Part shown: positions 7,860 through 16,096 of the stretch, one piece after another
Numbering within the stretch: the stretch's first letter is position 1
Layout of the letters: each line of letters starts with the position of its first letter
Assembly (NCBI RefSeq): GCF_004025535.1
Contig: NZ_QJRG01000033.1
Span: 558,001 to 622,000, forward strand
DNA: 64,000 bases
Origin: Pseudomonas alkylphenolica
GTDB lineage: Bacteria > Pseudomonadota > Gammaproteobacteria > Pseudomonadales > Pseudomonadaceae
Direction: 5' to 3'
Translations under genes and position numbers: made by a program
The notes under the pieces: generated by a model
What the model saw: the letters and a program-made list of their open reading frames with translations, nothing else
What the model was told of the DNA's origin: nothing
The model's database searches: none

Positions 7860-8543
7860 ATGCCGCTCAAACAACTCTCTGTCTTTTTGCTCTCGCTGAC
7901 TTTGTTTGGCTGCTCGATGGCCCCCAGCATCGACACCGAACTAACCACCACAGAACAAGCCAGCAGCCCATTGCAGGTCATCGAACACGATGACAAAACA
8001 GTCGCCTGGAAACGCTCCACGGCGCCGTTCTCTGCAGAACATGAAAAGGTTGTGTTCATCAACTTGCCGAAAACCTTCGCACTCGAGGGCGACGATCCTC
8101 GATTTGCCAAGTTTGCCGGTGATGCAGACAAACTGCGTCAACACTTCCGTCGTCAGCTGGAACAACAACTGACCGGCGCCGGTTACCGCCTGGTAGACAA
8201 ACCTGCGCCAAAGGCACTCTCGCTCAATGTGTCGATTGCCAATATCGAACGCGCACCGCGTGATCCCAATGTCACCGAATACATCCCTATCGGCATGCTG
8301 GTTGGCCTCTCCCTGCATGCCACCGGGGTGCGCGATGAAACCCTGTATCTGTTCTTCCAGAGTGAAGTCAGCGACAGCGTGACAGGCGAGATGCTTGGCC
8401 GGGCCCTGGACCGCATCAGCGGCAGGAACATCGACCAGTCCGCGGCCCCGGTCGTGGAAGACATCTATCCCGCGCTCGACAGCGCTGCGCAACAGATCCG
8501 GGAACGTCTGGACCGCGAGTTCCAGCCGAAGAAACCGGCCTGA
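7860..8543 (+). CDS. DUF3313-type outer-membrane lipoprotein
   Basis: 227 residues. The lipoprotein signal peptide is MPLKQLSVFLLSLTLFGC with the lipidated Cys at 18. The body resembles DUF3313 lipoproteins: YRLVDKPAPKALSLNVSIANIE, then a small-residue segment IGMLVGLSLHATG and the C-terminal pattern VEDIYPALDSAAQQIRERLD. AGGAA precedes ATG 7860. Family function is unknown; members sit in the outer membrane. It lies 114 bp after the ToxS-like gene in the same direction and just before an outer-membrane barrel gene, so all four could be one envelope-related unit. Confidence 0.75.
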   Translation: MPLKQLSVFLLSLTLFGCSMAPSIDTELTTTEQASSPLQVIEHDDKTVAWKRSTAPFSAEHEKVVFINLPKTFALEGDDPRFAKFAGDADKLRQHFRRQLEQQLTGAGYRLVDKPAPKALSLNVSIANIERAPRDPNVTEYIPIGMLVGLSLHATGVRDETLYLFFQSEVSDSVTGEMLGRALDRISGRNIDQSAAPVVEDIYPALDSAAQQIRERLDREFQPKKPA

Positions 8544-8585
8544 TCCGGCCATCCTCCCCCACCACTCAAGTACATTGGACGACTG

Positions 8586-9086
8586 ATGAAATTCGCAAAA
8601 CCGCTTGTAGCTGCCCTGTTTATGTTCAGCACTTTCAACGCCCTGGCCGATGACCGTGGCCTTTACGTCGGCGGCGGTCTTACCCGGGTTGAAATCGATG
8701 AGCACCAGATCAGCGACGACGACAATGCCTATAAAGCCTTCGTCGGCTACCGCCTGAACCCTTACCTGGCGTTTGAAGGCGCCTGGGTCGACCTGGGCCA
8801 GTTCGATGGCGACCACGGTAACTTCGAGGGCCACTCGGTTCAGGCCGCCGCTCACCTCGGCATGCCGATCGGGCAACGTATACGCCTGTTCGGCAGCCTG
8901 GGCGTACATGCCTGGGATGCAGACCACGATATCGCTGGCGACAGTAATGACCTGGACATGACCTACGGTCTGGGTGTCGAGGTGGACGTGCTGCGCAACC
9001 TTGGCGTGCGCCTGGAGCAGGAAGTGCTGAAGGTCGGCGACATCGATCTGGACCAGACCAGCGCCAGCGTTTACTTCATGTTCTGA
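8586..9086 (+). CDS. Small outer-membrane beta-barrel protein (OmpA-like/opacity family)
   Basis: 166 residues with a Sec signal peptide ending NALA (cleavage after about residue 22). The mature 144 residues show alternating amphipathic strands rich in Gly and aromatics (GLYVGGGLTRVEI, KAFVGYRLNPYLAFEGAWVDLG, RIRLFGSLGVHAWD) and end in the outer-membrane signature SVYFMF with a terminal Phe. This is the size of an eight-stranded barrel. There is no peptidoglycan-binding domain. It is followed by a terminator hairpin and is the last gene of the cluster that starts with the ToxR-like regulator. Confidence 0.85.
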   Translation: MKFAKPLVAALFMFSTFNALADDRGLYVGGGLTRVEIDEHQISDDDNAYKAFVGYRLNPYLAFEGAWVDLGQFDGDHGNFEGHSVQAAAHLGMPIGQRIRLFGSLGVHAWDADHDIAGDSNDLDMTYGLGVEVDVLRNLGVRLEQEVLKVGDIDLDQTSASVYFMF

Positions 9087-9093
9087 TGACATT

Positions 9094-9124
9094 GCGGCTC
9101 CTGCCTCCACAGCGAGCCGCTTTC
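9094..9124 (+). terminator. Terminator after the barrel gene
   Basis: GCGGCTC (9094-9100) pairs with GAGCCGC (9114-9120) and is followed by TTTCC. Confidence 0.55.
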
Positions 9125-9217
9125 CCCGCTTCACCCCATGCGTCTCGTCGGGCACGCCAGTAGTAATTGCAGCCAACCTGCTCTTTACTAGCAGCAGCCC
9201 ATTGCGCCGAGACCCGC

Positions 9218-10648
9218 ATGTTCGCATTCCTCCAGCATTACCCCTTGCTGATCGGCATTGTCCTGATCGCACTCGATGTGCTGCTCTGGCACCTGATCCC
9301 GGTCGAGCGGCGCGCCTGGCGTATCGGCCTTCGGGTTGGCATGTTCCTGCTGTTCACCTGGGTGCTGATCAGTGCCGGCGTCAGCCCGTTGCAGCCGGCG
9401 CCCTGGCCCGAGGATGTGTCACGCAACCTGCTGGCAACGGTGCTGGGCATCGCCTGGTGGTTGTTCGCCGCACGTGCGGTGACTGTCGTGACGGGTGTAT
9501 TCCTGGTGGCACGCAGCAGCCATACTGGGCGGCTGCTGCAGGATGTACTGGGGGCGGTGATTTTCCTGGTCGCCATCGTCGCCGCGGCCGCCTATGTGCT
9601 GAGCCTGCCGGTCAAGGGCCTGCTGGCCACTTCGGGTGTCATGGCGATTGTCATCGGCCTGGCGCTGCAGAGCACCCTCAGCGATGTGTTTTCCGGGATT
9701 GTGCTCAACACCACACGCCCCTATCAGATTGGCGACTCGATCAGTATCGATGGCACCGAAGGCAAGGTCATCGACATCGACTGGCGCGCCACCCGCCTGC
9801 TGACCGGCAGCGGCAGCCTGGCAGTGATCCCCAACTCGGTGGCGGCCAAAGCCAAGTTGCTCAATTTCAGCCAGCCCAACGATGTGCACGGCGTATCGAT
9901 CAGCGTAGTGGTGCCTGCCAAGGTGCGACCGCGCCGTGTCATCGATGCCCTGGAGAAAACCCTGCAGGGCACCCGCAGCCTGTTGAGCAGCCCCGCGCCG
10001 AAGGTGACGATCAAGAGTACCAGCCTGGAATCGGTCGAATACGAGGCCAGTGGCTTCGTGGCCAGCATGGGCCAGAAAGGCGAAGTACGTAATCACATGT
10101 TCGACCTCGCCCACCGCCACCTCGAGGCCAGCGGTGTGATCTGGAACGCCGACACCCAGCCCGCTCAGCCCTGGAACCGCCAACGCGCCCTGCTCGAAGA
10201 CGTTCGGATCTTCCGTTCACTGAGCAGTGACGAGAAGGACAGCCTTAGTCAGCGTATGACCTCGGTGGAGTACCTGGCTGACCAGGTGATTCTCGGCGTA
10301 GGCGACAACTCGGACTTCCTCTTGGTAATCGGCACGGGGGTCGTCTCTGCGGCCATTCGCGACGGCGACAAGCTGATCGAGGCCGGGCGCATGGGGCCCG
10401 GTGAAGTGCTGGGCGTCGAGGGCTTGCTCGATGGCGACAACTCCAGCGCCGAGTTCCGCAGCCTGACCAGCTGTTTGCTGTTTCGCATCAACAAGGAAGA
10501 AGTGCGCAGCTGCCTGGAGGAACGCCAGGAGATAAAAACCGCACTGACCAAACTGCAGCGCACCCGCCAGCAATCCAGCCAGTCACTGCTGGAACAGAAA
10601 CCGGCAGCCATCAAGAAAGGCGGCTTTCTCAGCTGGCTGCACAAGTAA
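9218..10648 (+). CDS. MscS-family mechanosensitive channel with C-terminal cyclic-nucleotide-binding-like domain
   Basis: 476 residues. The N-terminal 160 residues hold about four membrane helices. The pore helix and beta domain follow (VMAIVIGLALQSTLSDVFSGIVLN, then RPYQIGDSISIDGTEGKVIDIDWRATRL and VIPNSVAAKAKL), clear MscS signatures. Residues about 335-460 look like a cNMP-binding fold (VEYLADQVILGVGD, GPGEVLGVEGLLDGDNSS), placing it with the bCNG subgroup of MscS channels. The Arg that normally contacts the cyclic phosphate is not evident (NSSAEFRS where families have PRxA), so ligand binding is uncertain. ATG 9218 starts directly at the first membrane helix; 9167 is an upstream alternative. 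Confidence 0.85.
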   Translation: MFAFLQHYPLLIGIVLIALDVLLWHLIPVERRAWRIGLRVGMFLLFTWVLISAGVSPLQPAPWPEDVSRNLLATVLGIAWWLFAARAVTVVTGVFLVARSSHTGRLLQDVLGAVIFLVAIVAAAAYVLSLPVKGLLATSGVMAIVIGLALQSTLSDVFSGIVLNTTRPYQIGDSISIDGTEGKVIDIDWRATRLLTGSGSLAVIPNSVAAKAKLLNFSQPNDVHGVSISVVVPAKVRPRRVIDALEKTLQGTRSLLSSPAPKVTIKSTSLESVEYEASGFVASMGQKGEVRNHMFDLAHRHLEASGVIWNADTQPAQPWNRQRALLEDVRIFRSLSSDEKDSLSQRMTSVEYLADQVILGVGDNSDFLLVIGTGVVSAAIRDGDKLIEAGRMGPGEVLGVEGLLDGDNSSAEFRSLTSCLLFRINKEEVRSCLEERQEIKTALTKLQRTRQQSSQSLLEQKPAAIKKGGFLSWLHK

Positions 10649-10664
10649 CGATTACAACTGTCGG

Positions 10665-11951
10665 CTACAACACCACGCGCAAGCATTGCCCGGCGTGATA
10701 CAGCGAGAACCCGGTTTCGTAGAAGCCGGTGCGCAGCGCCGGTGCCGAGACCGGTTTCATGGCCGAAAACGGAATCGGCAGTGCATCGGGGTTGTCCTCC
10801 AGCAGGAACTGGGCAAAGGCTTTGCCGATCACTGTGCCGGTGGTGTTGCCACGGCCGTTGTAGCCGGTCACGGCCACCAGCCCCGGTGCCGGTTCGAACA
10901 GTCGCATCAGGTGGTCCGGGGTGAAGTCGATGCAGCCGGTCCAGTGCATTTCCCATTCGATCTTTCCCAGCTGCGGAAAGTAGTGGTTCTGGATACGGTC
11001 GGCCCAACTGCGAATAAACCAGGCCGGTTTGTTGTCGACACGCCCCAGGCTGCCAAGCAGCAGACGGCCCTGATCGTCACGGCGAATGCTACTGAGCACC
11101 GTACGCGTATCCCAGGAGCCCTGGCCGTGCTTGAGCACATTGTCGGCGGCAGCGCCTTGCAGAGGCACCGATGCGACCTGGTAGTAGTAACCACGGAAAA
11201 AGTGCTTCTGCAGCGTGGTCCAGTCGCCTTCGGTGTAGGCGCCGGTGGAGATCACGACCTTCTCGGCACTCACCGAACCGTTGCCGGTTTTTACCCGCCA
11301 GCCACGCCCTTCACGCTCCAGCCCCTCGACAGCTGACTGCTGAAAGATCTGCCCGCCCAGGCGCGTGACCGCTGCGGCCAGGCCCTGGGTGTAGGCCATG
11401 GGGTTGATGGTGCCCGCGCGGTGATCGAGCAGCGCGGCGGAAATCTGGTCAGTACCGCAATACTCTTCACAACGTGCCCCGGTGAGCAGCTCGACGTCGG
11501 CACCGCGACGGCGCCACTGTTCATGACGTGCTTCAAGGTCGGCCACACCCGTGGTGTTGTGGGCCATGTGCAAGGTACCGCTGTTGTTGGCCTGGCAATC
11601 GATGCCCAGACGCTTGATGGTGGCGAACACTTCAGCCGGTGCTTCACCCAGCACCTTGTTCAGGCGGCTGCCTTGCTGTTGTCCCAGCGTGGCTTCGACG
11701 TCGTCGGGGCGAATCCATGTACCGGCGTTGACCAGGCCAACATTACGCCCGGAACCGCCGTGACCGATTTTCCAGGCCTCCAGCAGGATGACCGACTTGC
11801 CCTGCTCCAGCAGGTGGATGGCCGCCGACAGCCCGGTGATGCCGCCCCCGATGACACACACATCGGCCTTTTGCTCACCGGCCAGAACCTGGGCGGCGAC
11901 GGTCGGTTGGCTGACGTGTTCCCACAAGCATTGTTGACGCAGTTCGGACAT
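10665..11951 (-). CDS. amaA: FAD-dependent L-pipecolate oxidase
   Basis: 428 residues of the DAO family. The FAD-binding dinucleotide fold is near the N-terminus (VCVIGGGITGLSAAIHLLEQG, then GHGGSGRNVGLVN) and the C-terminal FAD site is GYNGRGNTTGTVIGKAFAQ. It directly follows amaB in the same direction, which is the amaB-amaA arrangement known from P. putida, where AmaA oxidises L-pipecolate to piperideine-6-carboxylate in lysine catabolism. I infer the function mainly from that partner. GGAG lies 6 nt before ATG 11951. The two genes are separated by a REP element, so mRNA may be processed between them. Confidence 0.85.
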   Translation of the reverse strand: MSELRQQCLWEHVSQPTVAAQVLAGEQKADVCVIGGGITGLSAAIHLLEQGKSVILLEAWKIGHGGSGRNVGLVNAGTWIRPDDVEATLGQQQGSRLNKVLGEAPAEVFATIKRLGIDCQANNSGTLHMAHNTTGVADLEARHEQWRRRGADVELLTGARCEEYCGTDQISAALLDHRAGTINPMAYTQGLAAAVTRLGGQIFQQSAVEGLEREGRGWRVKTGNGSVSAEKVVISTGAYTEGDWTTLQKHFFRGYYYQVASVPLQGAAADNVLKHGQGSWDTRTVLSSIRRDDQGRLLLGSLGRVDNKPAWFIRSWADRIQNHYFPQLGKIEWEMHWTGCIDFTPDHLMRLFEPAPGLVAVTGYNGRGNTTGTVIGKAFAQFLLEDNPDALPIPFSAMKPVSAPALRTGFYETGFSLYHAGQCLRVVL

Positions 11952-11980
11952 GACCGGCTCCAGCTATTTATTCTTGTTTG

Positions 11981-12042
11981 GGGCTGCTTTGCAGCCCATT
12001 CGCGGGCAATGGAGATCCTGTGGGAGCGGGCTTGCCTGCGAA
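11981..12042. repeat. REP element between amaB and amaA
   Basis: A perfect hairpin GGGCTGC-TTT-GCAGCCC (11981-11997) is followed by the REP stem TTCGCGGGCAA with TTGCCTGCGAA and the segment TGTGGGAGCGGGCTTGCC, the P. putida-type REP pattern. Confidence 0.8.
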
Positions 12043-12079
12043 CCGGGGACTATGCCCCCGGCCATGCTGCATCAAACCA

Positions 12080-13570
12080 TCAGTCGAACACGATACCCTG
12101 TGCCAGCGGCAGCTCACGCGAGTAGTTCACTGTGTTGGTCTGCCGACGCATGTAGGCTTTCCAGGAGTCAGAACCCGACTCGCGGCCACCACCGGTCTCT
12201 TTCTCGCCACCGAACGCGCCACCGATTTCCGCACCGCTGGTGCCGATGTTGACGTTGGCGATGCCGCAGTCGCTGCCCGACGCACTCTGGAAGCGCTCGG
12301 CTTCACGCAGGTCGGTGGTGAAAATGCACGAGGACAGGCCTTGCGGTACGTCGTTGTTCAGGCGCAGGGCCTCTTCGAAGTCGTCGTAGGCCAGCACGTA
12401 GAGGATCGGTGCGAAGGTTTCGTAACGCACGACAGCGCTCTGGGCCGGCATTTCGGCAATGGCAGGCGACACGTAGTAGGCGTTCGGGTACTGGTCGGCC
12501 AGCTGACGCTCACCACCGAATACCTGACCGCCTTCGTCGCGGGCTTTGGCCAGCGCGCCTTGCATGGCGTCGAACGACTGCTTGTCGATCAACGGACCGA
12601 CCAGGTTGTCCTTGCGAGGATCGCCGATACGCACCTTGGCGTAAGCAGCCTTGACCCGTGCTACCACCTCATCCTTGATCGAGCGGTGGACGATCAGGCG
12701 GCGCAGCGTAGTGCAACGCTGACCGGCGGTGCCGACGGCGCTGAACAGGATGCCGCGTACGGCCAGGTCCAGGTCGGCGCTTGGCGCGAGGATCATGGCG
12801 TTGTTGCCACCCAGCTCGAGAATGCTGCGGCCAAAACGAGCGGCCACCCGCGGGCCGACTTCGCGTCCCATGCGGGTGCTGCCGGTGGCGCTGACCAGCG
12901 GCACACGCGGGTCATCCACCAAGGCTTCACCGGCGTCACGATCGCCGATGATCAGCTGGCTCAGGCCTTCAGGCGCATCGCCAAAGGCTTTCAGGGCTTT
13001 CTCGAACAGCGCCTGGCACGCCAGGGCGGTGAGTGGCGTTTTCTCGGATGGCTTCCAGACCACGGCATTGCCGCACACCAGCGCCAGCGAGGTGTTCCAG
13101 GCCCAGACCGCGACCGGGAAGTTGAAAGCGCTGATGACCCCGACCACACCCAGCGGGTGCCAGGTTTCACGCATGTGGTGGCCTGGGCGCTCGGAAGCGA
13201 TGGTCAGGCCGTACAGCTGGCGCGACAGGCCCACGGCGAAGTCGCAGATATCGATCATTTCCTGCACTTCACCCAGGCCTTCCTGGGTGATCTTGCCGGC
13301 CTCGATGGACACCAGTTCGCCGAGGTCGGCCTTGTATTCACGCAGCACTTCGCCAAACAGACGAATCAGCTCACCGCGACGTGGCGCTGGCACGTTGCGC
13401 CAGGCCTGGAAAGCCTGCTCGGCCTTATCGATCTTGGCCACGACCTGGGCTTTGCTTTCCAGGTGCACCGAGGCGATCGCGCTGCCATCGATAGGGGTGT
13501 GAACGGGATGGTTGCCGTGGGTGTAGGCACTGGCCGGGACACCAAGGCGGTCAAGCAGTCCATCAACCAT
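12080..13570 (-). CDS. amaB: Piperideine-6-carboxylate (2-aminoadipate semialdehyde) dehydrogenase
   Basis: 496 residues, aldehyde dehydrogenase family 7 (antiquitin-like). The N-terminus MVDGLLDRLGVPASAYTHG matches what I recall of P. putida AmaB. The catalytic region has FNFPVAVWAWNTSLA, ILELGGNNAMI (general-base Glu) and GTAGQRCTTLRRLIVH (nucleophile Cys). The enzyme oxidises the open form of P6C to 2-aminoadipate with NAD(P)+. ATG 13570 has a GGAG ribosome-binding site about 9 nt upstream; farther upstream codons are in non-family sequence. It is divergent from a LysR gene and upstream of amaA. Confidence 0.93.
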   Translation of the reverse strand: MVDGLLDRLGVPASAYTHGNHPVHTPIDGSAIASVHLESKAQVVAKIDKAEQAFQAWRNVPAPRRGELIRLFGEVLREYKADLGELVSIEAGKITQEGLGEVQEMIDICDFAVGLSRQLYGLTIASERPGHHMRETWHPLGVVGVISAFNFPVAVWAWNTSLALVCGNAVVWKPSEKTPLTALACQALFEKALKAFGDAPEGLSQLIIGDRDAGEALVDDPRVPLVSATGSTRMGREVGPRVAARFGRSILELGGNNAMILAPSADLDLAVRGILFSAVGTAGQRCTTLRRLIVHRSIKDEVVARVKAAYAKVRIGDPRKDNLVGPLIDKQSFDAMQGALAKARDEGGQVFGGERQLADQYPNAYYVSPAIAEMPAQSAVVRYETFAPILYVLAYDDFEEALRLNNDVPQGLSSCIFTTDLREAERFQSASGSDCGIANVNIGTSGAEIGGAFGGEKETGGGRESGSDSWKAYMRRQTNTVNYSRELPLAQGIVFD

Positions 13571-13603
13571 TTTCTTCTCCTGCATGCGATGAGTGGTTGA
13601 ATT

Positions 13604-13634
13604 AGTGATCCGGATCAGTATTAATCCGATCACT
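13604..13634. promoter_or_regulatory. Imperfect dyad in the amaB/LysR intergenic region
   Basis: AGTGATC-C-GGAT (13604-13615) faces ATCCGATCACT (13624-13634), matching except for one extra base. It lies between the divergent starts at 13570 and 13706, where a LysR regulator would bind. Confidence 0.45.
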
Positions 13635-13705
13635 CTGGCGCAACAAACGACCTTTATTCTGCATATCATTCCGCCAGGTAATGATCTACCCACTCAGAGA
13701 CCACT

Positions 13706-14596
13706 ATGTCCAAACGCCTGGTGCCATCGATGGCCGCCCTGCAGTGTTTCGAGGCAGCCGCCCGTCACCTGAGTTTCACCCGCGCCGCCGAAGAACTGCA
13801 CCTGACCCAGAGCGCGGTGAGCAAACAGGTCGCGCAACTGGAGGAAATGCTCCGTCATCACCTGTTCCTGCGCATTCGCCGGCGCCTGCAGCTGACACCC
13901 GCCGGCGCGCTTTACCTGGCCGAGGTCAACAAGATCCTCACCCAGGTCGACATGTCCAGCCGCTACATCCTTTCCTACGGCGAGCAGACCGAAGTATTGA
14001 AGGTAGCCACTCAGCCGAGTTTTGGCGTGCGCTGGTTGATCCCGCACCTCAAGGGCTTCGGCAAGCGCTACCCCAATATCCACTTGGACATCCGCAACGA
14101 GATGGAGCCCTTTGCCTTGCTGCAAGGCAGCGCCGACGTGGTGTTTTTTTACGGCCAGGGCACCTGGCCCGGTGCAACCTGCGTGGAGCTGTTCGGTGAA
14201 GAGGTAGTGCCGGTCTGCGCCCCCGAACTGCTGCAAGACCGTACCTTGAAAGACGCCAGTGAACTGTCCGAGCTGGTGCTGCTGCAAAGCACCTCGCGCC
14301 CGGAAGCCTGGCATGAGTGGTTCCTTGAACAGGGCCTGCATTCGGCTCACAGCTATCACGGCCCGCGCTTCGACACCTTCTATATGAGCCTGAGCGCCGC
14401 CCAGTCGGGCTGCGGCGTGGCCCTAGTGCCGCGCTATCTGGTGGCCCAGGAGCTGGCTGAAGGCAAGCTGGTGGTGCCGTGGCAGCACAGCATGCGCAGC
14501 TCCGGTGCGCACTTTCTGGCCTTTGCCGAGCACGCCGCAGAAGTGCCCAAGGTACGCGCGCTGGTCGACTGGATCACTGACGAGCTTGCACGCTGA
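13706..14596 (+). CDS. LysR-family regulator (GcvA-like), likely controlling lysine catabolism
   Basis: 296 residues. N-terminal helix-turn-helix: ALQCFEAAARHLSFTRAAEELHLTQSAVSKQVAQLEE, followed by the LysR effector domain (FGVRWLIPHLKGFGKRYPNIHLDI, then SGCGVALVPRYLVAQELA). The MAALQCFEAAARHLSFTRAA start is typical of the GcvA subgroup. It is divergent from amaB with 135 bp between the starts and is followed by hglS in the same direction, so lysine-derived intermediates are plausible effectors. That link is inferred from position only. Confidence 0.9.
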   Translation: MSKRLVPSMAALQCFEAAARHLSFTRAAEELHLTQSAVSKQVAQLEEMLRHHLFLRIRRRLQLTPAGALYLAEVNKILTQVDMSSRYILSYGEQTEVLKVATQPSFGVRWLIPHLKGFGKRYPNIHLDIRNEMEPFALLQGSADVVFFYGQGTWPGATCVELFGEEVVPVCAPELLQDRTLKDASELSELVLLQSTSRPEAWHEWFLEQGLHSAHSYHGPRFDTFYMSLSAAQSGCGVALVPRYLVAQELAEGKLVVPWQHSMRSSGAHFLAFAEHAAEVPKVRALVDWITDELAR

Positions 14597-14698
14597 CGTC
14601 GCGAATTCATGGAATGACTGATCGACTTTTTTTCGCTTGCGGGAGTACTGCATTCCTCGCTTTCATGTAGGGGTGCCCACTTCACCAGGAAGCTTTCG

Positions 14699-16096
14699 AT
14701 GCCCGCTCAAGATTTCGTCAGCCCGGACAGCATTCGCGCGCAGTTCTCCGCCGCCATGTCGCTCATGTACAAGCAGGAAGTGCCGCTGTACGGCACGCTG
14801 CTGTCGCTGGTGAGCGAAATCAACCAGCAGGTCATGGCCGGGCAACCCGAAGTCGCCCAGGCGCTGCGCTGGACCGGTGAGATCGAGCGCCTCGACCAGG
14901 AACGCCACGGCGCCATTCGCGTCGGCACTGCCGAAGAGCTGGCCACCATTGCCCGGCTGTTCACGGTCATGGGCATGGAGGCGGTGGGCTATTACGACCT
15001 GAGCTCGGCGGGTGTACCGGTGCACTCCACTGCCTTCCGCGCCGTTCACGAACAATCGCTGCACATCAGCCCGTTCCGGGTATTCACCTCGCTGTTGCGC
15101 CTGGAGCTGATCGACAACCCGGCCTTGCGCGAGCTGTCACGGCAGATCCTCGCCAAGCGGCAGATCTTCACCCCGCGCGCGCTGGAACTGATCCAGCAGT
15201 TCGAGCGTGAGGGCGGCCTGAACGCCGACGATGCCAACACCTTCGTTGCCGAGGCCCTGCACACTTTCCGCTGGCACCACGACGCTACAGTGACGGCCGA
15301 GCAGTATCAGCAATTGCATGACCAGCACCGCCTGATCGCCGATGTAGTGGCGTTCAAGGGTCCACACATCAACCACCTGACCCCGCGCACCCTGGACATC
15401 GATGCGATCCAGGTGGGCATGCCGGCCAAGGGTATTCCGCCAAAAGCCGTGATCGAAGGCCCGCCGCCGCGTCGCTGCCCCATCCTGCTGCGTCAGACCA
15501 GCTTCAAGGCATTACAGGAAAAGGTCGCGTTCAGTGACCAGCACGGCGCTGCGGGTGGTAGTCATACGGCGCGCTTCGGCGAGATTGAACAGCGTGGTGC
15601 AGCGCTGACGCCCAAGGGGCGCCAGCTCTATGACCAACTGCTGGATGCCGCCCGCGAGGCGCTGGGCGGAGTGCCGGCAGATGCCAATGCCGAGCGCTAC
15701 ATGGCGCTGCTCAAAGACAGCTTCCAGGTGTTTCCGGATGATCTTGCACAGATGCGCGAGCAAGAACTGGCCTACTTCCGCTACTTCCCGACCGAACGTG
15801 GCCTGGCATCCCGCAGCGATACCGGGCGGCCAACCTCACTGCAGGGCCTGATCGACGCCGGTCATGTGCATTTCGAGGCACTGGTGTATGAGGACTTTCT
15901 ACCAGTCAGCGCGGCGGGGATTTTCCAGTCCAACCTCGGTGATGAGGCGCAGAGCAACTATGGCAGCAATGCCAACCGTGATGCCTTTGAACAGGCATTG
16001 GGCAAGTCGGTGCAGGATGAGCTGGCGCTGTATGCGCAGAGCCAGCAGCGTTCGTTGCAGGCGTGTGCTAAGGCGCTGGATCTGACGGGGCTGTAA
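14699..16096 (+). CDS. hglS: 2-oxoadipate dioxygenase/decarboxylase (DUF1338, hydroxyglutarate synthase)
   Basis: 465 residues, a DUF1338 protein. HglS of P. putida converts 2-oxoadipate to 2-hydroxyglutarate with Fe(II) and O2, closing the lysine route that AmaA and AmaB open. As I recall them, the metal ligands of the described enzyme are two His and one Glu with a substrate-binding Arg. Here I count H70 and R74 in ERHGAIRV, H226 in GPHINHLTPR and E295 in ARFGEIEQRG, consistent with an active enzyme. AGGA precedes ATG 14699. Its 3' end overlaps the convergent LysR gene by 29 bp. Confidence 0.92.
   Translation: MPAQDFVSPDSIRAQFSAAMSLMYKQEVPLYGTLLSLVSEINQQVMAGQPEVAQALRWTGEIERLDQERHGAIRVGTAEELATIARLFTVMGMEAVGYYDLSSAGVPVHSTAFRAVHEQSLHISPFRVFTSLLRLELIDNPALRELSRQILAKRQIFTPRALELIQQFEREGGLNADDANTFVAEALHTFRWHHDATVTAEQYQQLHDQHRLIADVVAFKGPHINHLTPRTLDIDAIQVGMPAKGIPPKAVIEGPPPRRCPILLRQTSFKALQEKVAFSDQHGAAGGSHTARFGEIEQRGAALTPKGRQLYDQLLDAAREALGGVPADANAERYMALLKDSFQVFPDDLAQMREQELAYFRYFPTERGLASRSDTGRPTSLQGLIDAGHVHFEALVYEDFLPVSAAGIFQSNLGDEAQSNYGSNANRDAFEQALGKSVQDELALYAQSQQRSLQACAKALDLTGL

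Noticed and set aside
7941-9272. 443-codon minus-strand frame across the DUF3313 and barrel genes
   Set aside because: The plus-strand genes have signal peptides and ribosome-binding sites; this frame has neither and crosses two genes and a terminator.
11978-13600. 540-codon plus-strand frame across amaB
   Set aside because: Antisense to amaB, which has full aldehyde dehydrogenase motifs.
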